NCBI GenBank assembly: GCA_025357835.1
Contig: JANYLM010000058.1
Coordinates: 1 to 49,764 of the forward strand
DNA: 49,764 nt
From: Gammaproteobacteria bacterium
GTDB taxonomy: Bacteria; Pseudomonadota; Gammaproteobacteria; Steroidobacterales; Steroidobacteraceae
Direction: 5' to 3'
Positions 1 to 7,633 of the stretch are shown piece by piece; the stretch's first letter is position 1; each line of letters begins with the position of its first letter. Both the position numbers and the translations under genes were made by a program. The notes below the pieces were generated by a model. That model worked only from the letters and a program-made list of their open reading frames with translations. It was not told where the DNA came from and searched no databases.

Positions 1-1
1 T

Positions 2-1102
2 GCGGATTTCGAGGCCGACAACGAACGCGGCTACAACACGTTCGCGTTCTCTCGTGCCATCGGCAACAGTCCGCCGCACGCCTACCAAGTGTGGCGCCAG
101 GACTTCGACAAAATGCTCTACGACCACGCCCGTGAATGCGGCGCGGACGCGCGCGAGGGCCACGAGGTTGTCATGGTGCAACAGAGCGGGTCGCGTGTTA
201 CGCGGCTCGATGTGAACACCGATGACGGCCGCACTTATAGTATTCAAACGCGCTATGTGGTCGATGCCAGCGGCCGCGATGCATTTCTTGCCACGAAGAA
301 GAAACTTCGGCGCAAGAACGACGAGCATCAGAGCGCGGCCATCTTCGGCCACTTCCGCGGTGCCGCACGGCGCGCGGGCGAGGACCAAGGCAATATCAGC
401 ATTTACCGCTTCGAGCATGGCTGGATGTGGATGATTCCCCTGCCCGGCGACATGATGAGCGTCGGCGCCGTATGCCGGCCGGAATACCTCAAGCAGCGCA
501 AGGGCCGCACAGTGGAGTTTCTGCTGGAGACATTGAAACGCAGTCCGGCGCTGTGGCGACGCATTGAGCACGCCACATTGATCGACAATGAGGTGCGCGT
601 CACCGGCAACTACTCCTACGACTCGGCGCGGATGGGCGATCTGGGCTGGGTGCTGGTCGGCGATGCCTTCGCGTTCCTCGATCCGGTGTTCTCCTCCGGA
701 GTGTACCTGGCGATGAGCGGCGCGGAGCAAGCTGCCGACGTGGTGGACGCTGCATTGCGCGAGCCGGCCCGCGAGGCGGGCCTTTTGCGCAAGCTGGAGA
801 AGCGCCAGCGCGCCGGCATGGCGCGTTTCTCATTCTTTATCTACCGCTTCAACGGCTCGGTGATGCAACAGATGTTCCGCACACCGCGCAATATATGGCA
901 GCTGGAACAAGGCGTGATCTCCATGCTCGCCGGCGACCTGTTCGATACGCCACAGGTGCTGTGGCGCCTGAAGCTGTTCAAGCTGGTCTATGCCATCAGC
1001 GGTCTGTGCAACTGGCGGCGTTGGCGGGCCGAGCACCGCTATCGGCTGGCGCAGGCGCGCTCGCAATTCACCGGCGGCAACACGCCACTGGATAAAATCT
1101 AG
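2..1102 (+). CDS. FAD-dependent oxidoreductase of the flavin-dependent halogenase family, 5'-truncated
   Basis: The frame is open from base 2, so the gene enters from outside the window. The N-terminal FAD-binding GxGxxG is therefore not visible, and 366 residues remain. A WxWxIP motif (GWMWMIP, about residue 142 of the fragment) is the signature usually cited for flavin-dependent halogenases and close relatives. The later motif GDAFAFLDPVFSSG is the second FAD-contact region of this superfamily, where family members read GDAxxFxDPxxSxG. The likely role is FADH2-dependent oxidation or halogenation of an aromatic or carrier-bound substrate. Many proteins with this signature are non-halogenating oxidoreductases, for example in aryl-polyene clusters, so the reaction is not assigned. 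The gene ends 87 nt before mtoX, which has its own ribosome-binding site. Without the upstream genes its pathway cannot be judged. Confidence 0.75.
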   Translation, partial: ADFEADNERGYNTFAFSRAIGNSPPHAYQVWRQDFDKMLYDHARECGADAREGHEVVMVQQSGSRVTRLDVNTDDGRTYSIQTRYVVDASGRDAFLATKKKLRRKNDEHQSAAIFGHFRGAARRAGEDQGNISIYRFEHGWMWMIPLPGDMMSVGAVCRPEYLKQRKGRTVEFLLETLKRSPALWRRIEHATLIDNEVRVTGNYSYDSARMGDLGWVLVGDAFAFLDPVFSSGVYLAMSGAEQAADVVDAALREPAREAGLLRKLEKRQRAGMARFSFFIYRFNGSVMQQMFRTPRNIWQLEQGVISMLAGDLFDTPQVLWRLKLFKLVYAISGLCNWRRWRAEHRYRLAQARSQFTGGNTPLDKI

Positions 1103-1189
1103 CCTGAAGCGCGCATCGGCTTGCTTTTCAGAGTCGATGGCTGCAACTTATGAGCTGACCGGCAGAACAACGATTTCAAGGAGAGCCTC

Positions 1190-2509
1190 ATGCGATTTGA
1201 GCGCCGACTGATCCTGAGCTTTGGCGTTGCCGCCATCATGAGTATCGCGGCAGTCGCTGCGTACGCGGACGAGACCTGCAATTCGCCCTACATGTCCGGG
1301 CTGATCAAAGGGCAGGAAGATTTCGTCCATGTGTGGACTCTCGGCGTGCCGGGCATGGGCGATGGGTCGGACAAGCTCGTCACCATCGACGCGAATCCCG
1401 CCTCGAAAACCTACGGCAAGGTAATTCACAAGATTTCCGTCGGCGGCCGCGGCGAAGCGCATCACATGGGGTTTACGGATGATCGCAAATATCTCTGGGC
1501 CGGCGGCCTGGACGACAGTAAGATCTACGTGTTCGATGTGGGCACCAATCCATCGCATCCCACCCTCGTCAGAACCATCGACGATCTGGGGGCGAAGACC
1601 GGCTACGCGGGACCGCACACTTTCTACGCCCTGCCCGGCCGCATGCTGATCGGTAATTTGTCGAACGTGGCCGACAAGGGCGGCGTGACGGGCATGTCCG
1701 TGTACAACAACAAAGGCGACTTCATCGCCAAGTACGGCATGCCCATCGCGACGATCAAACAGATCAAGGGCGATGGCTACGGTTACGACATCGCCGTGAA
1801 TCCCGCGAAGAATGCCCTGCTGACATCGAGCTTCACCGGCTGGAACAACTACATGCGCGATCTCGGCGAGGTGGTGAAGGACCCCGAGGCGATGAAACAT
1901 TTCGGCAATACCCTGGTGATGTGGAACTTGAAGACCATGCAACCGGAACAGATTTTCGCCGTGCCGGGAGCGCCGCTAGAAATTCGCTGGGCCCTGCCAG
2001 AGGGCCAGAACTGGGCGATTACGGCCACGGCCCTGACTTCGCAGCTGTGGTTGGTCAAGCGCGACGCTCAAGGCGCATGGACTGCAAAGGACGTCGCCAC
2101 GATCGGTGATCCGGCGAAGATCCCTTTGCCGGTGGATATTTCCATCACCTCGGATGCGAAAGGTTTGTGGGTCAATACCTTCATGGACGGCACCACGCAC
2201 TACTTCGATCTCACCGATCCCGAGCATCCGCGACAGACCTACACCAAACACACCGGCAGCCAAGTGAACATGGTGTCGCAGAGCTGGGATGGCCGACGCG
2301 TCTATATCACCTCGAGCTTGCTGTCGAAATGGGACAAAACCGGCATGGACAATGAACAATTCCTGCGGGCTTTCCATTGGGACGGCCATGAACTCTCGCC
2401 CGCATTCGAGGTTGACTTCACCAAGGAACAGCTCGGCCGTCCTCATCACATGAAGTTTACCGCCAACCCGCAGCGCCTGACATCGCTCCTGGACGCGACG
2501 GCGCACTGA
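1190..2509 (+). CDS. mtoX: Methanethiol oxidase / selenium-binding protein SBP56 family, periplasmic
   Basis: A 439-residue protein of the SBP56 family, whose bacterial members such as Hyphomicrobium MtoX are copper-dependent methanethiol oxidases converting CH3SH to formaldehyde, H2S and H2O2. Visible features are a signal peptide (charged start, hydrophobic stretch, AYADET cleavage region near residue 26), the conserved N-terminal Cys shortly after it (ETCNSPYMSG), and GQEDFVHVWTLG and LGRPHHMKF segments typical of the family. Several His residues that could bind metal occur in HHMGF, GPHTFY and PHHMKF. Length matches the roughly 435 residues of characterised MtoX. The start is well supported by AAGGAGAG upstream of the ATG. 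The stop overlaps the start of the SCO gene, so the two are translationally coupled. A copper chaperone next door and a MauG-like peroxidase nearby support the methanethiol oxidase reading over a generic selenium-binding label. Confidence 0.85.
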   Translation: MRFERRLILSFGVAAIMSIAAVAAYADETCNSPYMSGLIKGQEDFVHVWTLGVPGMGDGSDKLVTIDANPASKTYGKVIHKISVGGRGEAHHMGFTDDRKYLWAGGLDDSKIYVFDVGTNPSHPTLVRTIDDLGAKTGYAGPHTFYALPGRMLIGNLSNVADKGGVTGMSVYNNKGDFIAKYGMPIATIKQIKGDGYGYDIAVNPAKNALLTSSFTGWNNYMRDLGEVVKDPEAMKHFGNTLVMWNLKTMQPEQIFAVPGAPLEIRWALPEGQNWAITATALTSQLWLVKRDAQGAWTAKDVATIGDPAKIPLPVDISITSDAKGLWVNTFMDGTTHYFDLTDPEHPRQTYTKHTGSQVNMVSQSWDGRRVYITSSLLSKWDKTGMDNEQFLRAFHWDGHELSPAFEVDFTKEQLGRPHHMKFTANPQRLTSLLDATAH

Positions 2510-3288
2510 TGCACCCGCTCGGCGCGCTGCTGCGTCGAGCCGGGGCAGTGGCCGGTACATTGTCCGCGGTGCTGGGTCTCGCCGCGGCCACCGGCCCGGC
2601 GGGTGCCACTGAAGACCCCGGTAAGGCGACCGCGCCACGGATGGAATTCGTGCCGCCGCCGCCGGGTAGCTACAAGCTGCAGAAAATCCAGCGCGTAGCG
2701 GATGCCGTATTGCTCGACAGCGCCGGTCATGCCATCCGGCTCGCGTCGCTCACGCAGAGCAAGATCACCCTACTGACTTTCTTCTACACCTACTGCGTCG
2801 ATCCCCTGGGCTGTCCGTTTGCGCACACCACGCTGACCGGTTTGCGCGATCAAGTGCGGGACGATCGTGCGCTCGCGGGCCGCGTGCGCTTCGTCAGCGT
2901 CAGCCTGGACCCGACTCACGACACGCCTGCAGCCATTGCCGCCTATGGTCGGGAATTGGCAGTCGATCCAAAATTCGAGTGGCGCTTCGTGACTGCGCGC
3001 CGCGTGCCGGAGCTTCTACCGGTACTGGAGGATTTCGGTCAGGACGTCAGTGTGGACTTGGACGAAAGCGGCCGTGCCACACGCACCCTGCATCACATGC
3101 TGAAGATGTTCCTGATCGACGCCCACGGCGAGGTCCGGGAAATTTACACCCTAGCCTTCGTGCAACCCCAAGTGATGTTCAATGACATCAAGACTTTGGC
3201 AATGGAAGCGCTCGATGCCCCACGAATTGCACCCGCGCCCACAGAATCGTCTACTCACAGAAATACTGCCCAAATAGGCTCAAATTGA
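2509..3288 (+). CDS. SCO1/SenC-family copper chaperone (thioredoxin fold) with a CX5C motif
   Basis: A 259-residue SCO/SenC protein with an N-terminal signal or anchor segment, expected to deliver copper in the periplasm. Its ATG overlaps the mtoX stop codon (TGATG), so the client is probably MtoX rather than cytochrome oxidase. The thioredoxin-like core runs from about residue 70 to 230. The metal site is visible as YCVDPLGCP, followed by the distal His in the LHHMLKMFLID strand. Oddly, canonical SCO proteins have CxxxCP, while here five residues separate the two cysteines. The family partner roles (SCO and MauG genes near mtoX) are established for Hyphomicrobium. The CX5C difference is seen directly in the sequence. 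The 3' end overlaps the convergent acetyltransferase gene by 9 nt. Confidence 0.85.
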   Translation: MHPLGALLRRAGAVAGTLSAVLGLAAATGPAGATEDPGKATAPRMEFVPPPPGSYKLQKIQRVADAVLLDSAGHAIRLASLTQSKITLLTFFYTYCVDPLGCPFAHTTLTGLRDQVRDDRALAGRVRFVSVSLDPTHDTPAAIAAYGRELAVDPKFEWRFVTARRVPELLPVLEDFGQDVSVDLDESGRATRTLHHMLKMFLIDAHGEVREIYTLAFVQPQVMFNDIKTLAMEALDAPRIAPAPTESSTHRNTAQIGSN

Positions 3289-3993
3289 CGCCCGAATGGC
3301 CGTCAACGATTGCCGTTGCTGCCCACTCTCGTCAAAGTTATCGGGATCAAGCCAAGTCTCCAGAGCATTGCGCACGACAGGCCATTCATCCGCAATAATC
3401 GAATACCAAGCCGTATCGCGGCTTCTCCCTTTGTAGATGATCGCCCGCCTGAACACTCCCTCAAAGGTAAATCCGTACCGTACCGCAGCCGAACGCGAAG
3501 CCTTGTTAAGGCTGTCGCACTTCCATTCATATCGTCGATAGCCGAGTTCCTCAAATGCCCGGCGCATCATGAGATACATCGCCTCCGTGGCCATGCGCGT
3601 TCTTTTCAAACGGGGAGAATACGCGATCGAGCCGACTTCGATAGCGCCGTGGGTTGGATCGATCCTCATGAGCGCGGCCGTGCCCACCGGCCAGTCGGTG
3701 CTTTGGTCCACAACCGTAAAATGCAGCGGGTCTTCACTCGTTGAGAGGTTAGTCAGATACGTCCGGAACAAAGCCGGGGTCTCGGGACGCTCAGTAAAAA
3801 GATAGGTCCAATCACGGTTGTCGGGTGCGTCCATATAGGCCGCGAAAAGCCGCGCTGCATGCCGCTCCACGTCGACCGCCTCTAAGCGACACCACCGACC
3901 GACCATTGCATTGCGCCCCGGCCGCGGCCGTGGCGACCAGTCCATGACGGGTGGCCCGATTACCTGACCATATTGATTCGTGCGCTCGCTCAT
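3280..3993 (-). CDS. GNAT-family N-acetyltransferase, RimJ/RimL type
   Basis: A 237-residue acetyl-CoA-dependent acetyltransferase of the RimL-like branch (Acetyltransf_3). The N-terminal part includes the typical WCRLEAVDVERHAARLF segment. The fold continues with VGTAALMRIDPTHGAIEVGSI (beta4-like) and the acetyl-CoA loop region RLKRTRMATEAMYLMMRRAF. The C-terminal NKASRSAAVRYGFTFEGVFR, where the side chain after Asn is part of the SRxxxxxxGF signature, is characteristic. Relatives of this length often act on amino-acid or polyamine-like substrates, but the substrate here is unknown. The ATG at 3993 has only a weak upstream purine stretch. The gene converges on the SCO gene with a 9-nt overlap and stands alone between mtoX-SCO and the peroxidase, so a functional link to methanethiol metabolism is not shown. 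Confidence 0.8.
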   Translation of the reverse strand: MSERTNQYGQVIGPPVMDWSPRPRPGRNAMVGRWCRLEAVDVERHAARLFAAYMDAPDNRDWTYLFTERPETPALFRTYLTNLSTSEDPLHFTVVDQSTDWPVGTAALMRIDPTHGAIEVGSIAYSPRLKRTRMATEAMYLMMRRAFEELGYRRYEWKCDSLNKASRSAAVRYGFTFEGVFRRAIIYKGRSRDTAWYSIIADEWPVVRNALETWLDPDNFDESGQQRQSLTAIRASI

Positions 3994-4210
3994 CGGTTTA
4001 CGTTGCTCTGAATGGTTTGTTGGTAATACACAGAATGATTCAGGTCAGGCCCGCGACAACTCGCTCCAATCGCGCGGCGTCCGTCCTTGTTCATCAAACC
4101 ATCTCCTTTACCAATTCATTCGGCCCGCTGCCTAATACCACGATCTATTTTGTAGGGCGATCCAGTCGACAAGCGGCGTGAAGGTGAAAGCGGTGGGACA
4201 CAATCGTCCA

Positions 4211-5524
4211 TTAGTTCAAGATCCCAGGTTGGGCGTCACTCACGGCCGCGGTCTTTGTCACCTGCTGGTGGCGCTGCTTGTAGCCGTCGGTCAACGTATT
4301 CAAGAATGCGAGAATGTCCTTGATATCGGTTTCGGTCAATGCGGGCGAATCCCCGGTGTGCCGATCAAAGGGAGCCTGGGTATCGACGTTGCCTTGATAC
4401 TGCAGCGGTAAGTCATCGAATTTCACCGTGGCCCCGCTCGCCCCGCGCGAATACCACTTCTGCGGCTGGGTATCGCGCTCGGCGTAAAAGCGCACTGCAT
4501 CTTCCAGGCGATGCAACACGCCGTTATGAAAGAACACGCGCCGAGTCGCCACATTGCGCAACGAGGGGGTACGGAACAAGCCGCAGTAGTCTTTCTTAGC
4601 CACCAAATCGGTCCGCAGCGGCCCGCACAACCCGAGGTCGTAATAGCTATGGTTCGCATTCGCAGGAATGTCCGCGTTGCGCGGCACAGCGACGGCGGCG
4701 TATCCGAAATCCGTGAACTGTGGAAACGCACCCTTGCGCATGCCGCTGGGATGGCAGCGTGCGCAATTGCCTTTAGCCGGATCATTGAAGGTCGCCAGGC
4801 CCCGCAATTCGTCGCCGCTCAGTGAAGCCTCGCGCCGCAACCAGGCGTCGTACTTGCTGCTGTACGGATAGAACTCCTGCGGGCTTTGCTGAAAAGTCTC
4901 CAAGGCCATCAACACAGCCTTGAACGCCAGGTCCATGTCGTCGAACACCGTATCGCCGAAGGTCTCGCGAAACTGCGCCGCATAGCCGGCACGGCGCACC
5001 TTGGCGAGTACTGCATCGATCCCGTCATTCGCCATCTCTAAGGGCGAGAATAGAGGCAGGCGCGCCTGATCGTGCGCCGATTGCGATCGACCGTCCCAGG
5101 TGCGGCCTCCCGCGGGGCCTTGATCGATACTGTCGTTCCCATCGTTATCGAAGTAATGCTCCGTGAAGGATGGAATGTTTTGCATGTACATCAAGGAGGG
5201 CACCGCGCGCGCGCCATTGCTTCGCCCGTCGCTGCCGCCGCGTTGCACCGGCAAATCATTGGGCGGCCCGAAAGCACGCCTTGGGTCATGGCAAGTAGCG
5301 CAGGCCATCTTGCCCGACGCTGATAGGGACACATCGAAGAATAATGCTCGGCCAAGCGCCGTCATCGCCGCGGCATTGGGCTTTTTATCGAAGCTATTTG
5401 CATAGAACTGCGCGTTATCGGCAAAGGCGGCGCTTTGGACGCCGACTAGCCCGACCCAAGTCAATGCGGCCGCGATAACCGCAGCGCCGGGACGGCGGAC
5501 TGCTCGGCGCCTTTCTCGATACAT
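4211..5524 (-). CDS. Di-heme cytochrome c peroxidase, MauG/CcpA family
   Basis: A secreted di-heme enzyme of about 437 residues. The start at 5524 gives a compact signal peptide (MYRERRRAVRRPG, a hydrophobic core, then AFAD). An in-frame ATG at 5551 would add nine residues. Two CxxCH heme sites are present: CATCH near residue 75 in the high-potential or peroxidatic domain and CARCH near residue 254. The FRTPSLRNVATRRVFFHNG segment, with its downstream acidic helix, is typical of bacterial di-heme peroxidases. The family either reduces H2O2 with electrons from small cytochromes or, as in MauG, modifies protein residues. MauG-family genes accompany mtoX in known methanethiol degraders, and the peroxide made by MtoX would be a natural substrate. 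It lies on the opposite strand from mtoX-SCO, so co-transcription is excluded. A 217-nt gap downstream (3994-4210) shows no clear gene or terminator. Confidence 0.87.
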   Translation of the reverse strand: MYRERRRAVRRPGAAVIAAALTWVGLVGVQSAAFADNAQFYANSFDKKPNAAAMTALGRALFFDVSLSASGKMACATCHDPRRAFGPPNDLPVQRGGSDGRSNGARAVPSLMYMQNIPSFTEHYFDNDGNDSIDQGPAGGRTWDGRSQSAHDQARLPLFSPLEMANDGIDAVLAKVRRAGYAAQFRETFGDTVFDDMDLAFKAVLMALETFQQSPQEFYPYSSKYDAWLRREASLSGDELRGLATFNDPAKGNCARCHPSGMRKGAFPQFTDFGYAAVAVPRNADIPANANHSYYDLGLCGPLRTDLVAKKDYCGLFRTPSLRNVATRRVFFHNGVLHRLEDAVRFYAERDTQPQKWYSRGASGATVKFDDLPLQYQGNVDTQAPFDRHTGDSPALTETDIKDILAFLNTLTDGYKQRHQQVTKTAAVSDAQPGILN

Positions 5525-5639
5525 GTCCCGATGGTTGTGCGGCGAGTGCATGACACCGCCTATACTAGCTCGTTGCCATGCCGCGGGCGCTCGCGAGAGC
5601 CACGACGATGCCGCTCTGTACGCCCAACAAACCGCCCTG

Positions 5640-6104
5640 TCACGGAGCCGACGAAAGCGAGAATCGCTGCTTCGCGAGCGCGGCGGCTCCGACGCGCTCA
5701 TAGAACCGGATGGCGGCCGTATTGGCGGCGGGGGTCTGCCACTCCAACCACGAGATTTTCCGCTGCACCGCGTGCTCACGCACCGCCGCCAGCAGCAAGT
5801 AACCACCGCCATATCCGCGAGCGCTCTCAACGAGGTATAGGCAATCGAGATGGAGAAATTCCTTGCCCTGCCAGGTCGAAAATACCGCACTAGCGCTTGC
5901 AAACCCGACGACCTGGCCGTCAGCCACGCGCACAGCGACCCACGCGCCGGCAAGAGGTGTTTCACCGAACAAGGCCTCGGTAAGCCTGGCCGCCAGCTCA
6001 GTTCCGCTGGTGCGGCCGCGTTCGAACTCGGCGTGCTCGACACACAGCTCCGCCAGCGCGTCCACATCCTGACGCTTCGCAGGGCGGATCGCCAGAAACG
6101 TCAC
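5640..6104 (-). CDS. GNAT-family N-acetyltransferase
   Basis: A 154-residue GNAT acetyltransferase. The N-terminal IRPAKRQDVDALAELC segment is the beta1-alpha1 start of the fold. FLHLDCLYLVESARGYGGGYLLLAAV contains the beta4 strand and the acetyl-CoA pyrophosphate loop (R/QxxGxG/A, here RGYGGG), followed by NTAAIRFYERVGA, the usual C-terminal alpha4-beta6 signature. The start is GTG, lying inside the rhodanese stop codon (GTGA), so translation is coupled to the rhodanese gene upstream in the same operon. The substrate is unknown. The pairing with a rhodanese suggests a role in sulfur or thiol-related stress, but this is inference only. Confidence 0.8.
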   Translation of the reverse strand: MTFLAIRPAKRQDVDALAELCVEHAEFERGRTSGTELAARLTEALFGETPLAGAWVAVRVADGQVVGFASASAVFSTWQGKEFLHLDCLYLVESARGYGGGYLLLAAVREHAVQRKISWLEWQTPAANTAAIRFYERVGAAALAKQRFSLSSAP

Positions 6105-6505
6105 GCTATTAGCGCCACGCCTTCGAGCTGAAAGCCCTCGTCAATCCACCCCATGATTCCGCCGATCATGAGCTTCACGGGCCGCCCCAGGCGCGCCAGC
6201 TTGGCGGCGGCGCGGTGCGCACCATTGCAGTGGGGGCCGGCGCAGTGCACGACGAACACGGTGTCGCGTGCAAAGACCGCCATTTTCGACTCGATGATCT
6301 TGCCATGCGGCAAGTTCACCGCGCCGGGTACATGTCCGCGGGCATATAGCGCGGGGCTGCGGACGTCGAGAAGGACAAAGTCGGCTTCCCTGGACATGGC
6401 ATCGTGCACGTCCCAACAATCGGTTTCGAAGTACAAGCAGCTCTCAAAGTGCGCAGCTGCGACCGCACGGTCCGCGGGTGGAATCTGTGTAACGGAGCTT
6501 GCCAT
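6101..6505 (-). CDS. Rhodanese-like sulfurtransferase
   Basis: A single-domain rhodanese of 134 residues. The core carries FVLLDVRSPALYARGHVPGAVNLP, the typical CH2A region, and the active-site loop VVHCAGPHCNGAHRAA with the presumptive catalytic Cys. The extra Cys in HCNGAH is characteristic of a subgroup frequently encoded next to FtrA/GlxA-type regulators, as here. Such enzymes carry a persulfide on the Cys and transfer sulfane sulfur, for example from thiosulfate. The start is supported by AAAGGA about 8 nt upstream of the ATG. It is divergent from the FtrA-type gene across a 96-nt intergenic region, suggesting that the regulator controls it. Nearby mtoX would generate sulfide, making sulfur handling a plausible shared theme. 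Confidence 0.87.
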   Translation of the reverse strand: MASSVTQIPPADRAVAAAHFESCLYFETDCWDVHDAMSREADFVLLDVRSPALYARGHVPGAVNLPHGKIIESKMAVFARDTVFVVHCAGPHCNGAHRAAAKLARLGRPVKLMIGGIMGWIDEGFQLEGVALIA

Positions 6506-6601
6506 GGTCGATGTCCTTTGGTTGATACGGTGTAGCCAGGCTGGGCCTTCGGTGCGCCGGCGGACAGTGGCCTAAATGACAATGTGCGTTAATATACTGC
6601 C

Positions 6602-7588
6602 ATGCGCAAACATCTGGTCGCCGCCCTCGCCTATGACGGACTCTGTACCTTTGAGTTTGGCTGCACCGTGGAATTGTTCGCTCTGGATCGGCCCGAGATC
6701 GGAGTCTCCTGGTATGAATTCGGTGTGTGTGCCGCCGAGCGCGGTTCCATTCGCGCCATGGGCGGCATCACGGTCGCCGTTCGTTACTCCCTAAGCTTGC
6801 TGGATCGCGCCGATACCATCGTAATTCCGGGTTGGCGGGACGCCGACGAATTGCCTCCGAAGGCTGTGCTCACGCGACTGCGCCGGGCCCACGACCGCGG
6901 CGCGCGCCTATGCTCGATCTGCTCCGGTGTATTCGTGCTCGCGGCCGCGGGCATCCTCGATGGCAAGCGCGCCACAACGCATTGGCGATACGCGCAGCAG
7001 CTGGCCGATCGCTACCCTCGAATCAAGGTGGAACCCAACGCTCTATATGTCGACGAGGGGCAGGTACTGACCTCCGCCGGTTCCGCGGCGGGCCTCGATA
7101 TGCTGGTTCATGTGGTGCGAAAAGATTTTGGCGCAAAAGTTGCGAATCAAGTTGCACGGCGCCTCGTCATCCCGCCTCATCGGCAAGGTGGCCAGGCGCA
7201 ATTCATTCCGCGACCGGTACCCCCCGATGAACGTGGACAGCTGGCTAAACTGCTGGACTTCATTCGCGCGCACATCGCCGAAGCTCACACGATCGCAACA
7301 TTGGCCAAGCGCGTCGCCAAGAGCCCACGGACGTTGCAGCGTGAATTCAAAGCCGCGACAGGCGAATCAGCTTATGCCTGGATCATCCGCGAACGAGTCG
7401 AACGCGCCAAGGAACTTCTGGAACAAAAAACGCTAACCACGCAGCGCCTCTCAGAACTCGTCGGCATCGGATCGGTAGAGTCGCTTCGCCATCATTTCAG
7501 AGCCCTCGTTGGCACGACCCCGGCTGCCTACGGCGCTCGATTCAACCAGCGCGGCGAGCTGCGTATAGCCCATAGAAACGGTGTATAA
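6602..7588 (+). CDS. ftrA: FtrA/GlxA-family transcriptional regulator (DJ-1/PfpI-like domain plus AraC HTH)
   Basis: A 328-residue regulator. Residues about 5-190 form a DJ-1/PfpI-like sensor domain, with the nucleophile-elbow Cys in ARLCSICSGVFVLAAAGILDG and the THW motif following. Residues about 215-320 form two AraC helix-turn-helix motifs (IATLAKRVAKSPRTLQREF and RLSELVGIGSVESLRHHF). The combination and the neighbourhood with a divergent rhodanese gene match FtrA. It likely activates the rhodanese-GNAT unit and perhaps itself. The ATG follows an AT-rich stretch (TTAATATACT) that could be a -10 element only a few bases upstream, so the transcript may be leaderless or the real promoter may lie further upstream. 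No effector can be read from the sequence. Confidence 0.85.
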   Translation: MRKHLVAALAYDGLCTFEFGCTVELFALDRPEIGVSWYEFGVCAAERGSIRAMGGITVAVRYSLSLLDRADTIVIPGWRDADELPPKAVLTRLRRAHDRGARLCSICSGVFVLAAAGILDGKRATTHWRYAQQLADRYPRIKVEPNALYVDEGQVLTSAGSAAGLDMLVHVVRKDFGAKVANQVARRLVIPPHRQGGQAQFIPRPVPPDERGQLAKLLDFIRAHIAEAHTIATLAKRVAKSPRTLQREFKAATGESAYAWIIRERVERAKELLEQKTLTTQRLSELVGIGSVESLRHHFRALVGTTPAAYGARFNQRGELRIAHRNGV

Positions 7589-7633
7589 AGGTACACGTTG
7601 CTGCGACGAGCGATGCTGTAGGGGCTACTCTTA

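Noticed and set aside
1148-1942. Open minus-strand frame of 264 codons inside mtoX
   Set aside because: It is antisense to a recognised gene and has no family features; it arises from GC-rich codon bias.
5525-6067. N-terminal extension of the di-heme peroxidase up to 6067
   Set aside because: It would run through the acetyltransferase gene in another frame and would bury the clear signal peptide at 5524.
6593-6598. TATACT as the ftrA promoter -10
   Set aside because: It ends only 3 nt before the ATG, so the transcript would begin inside the gene; no -35 is visible.
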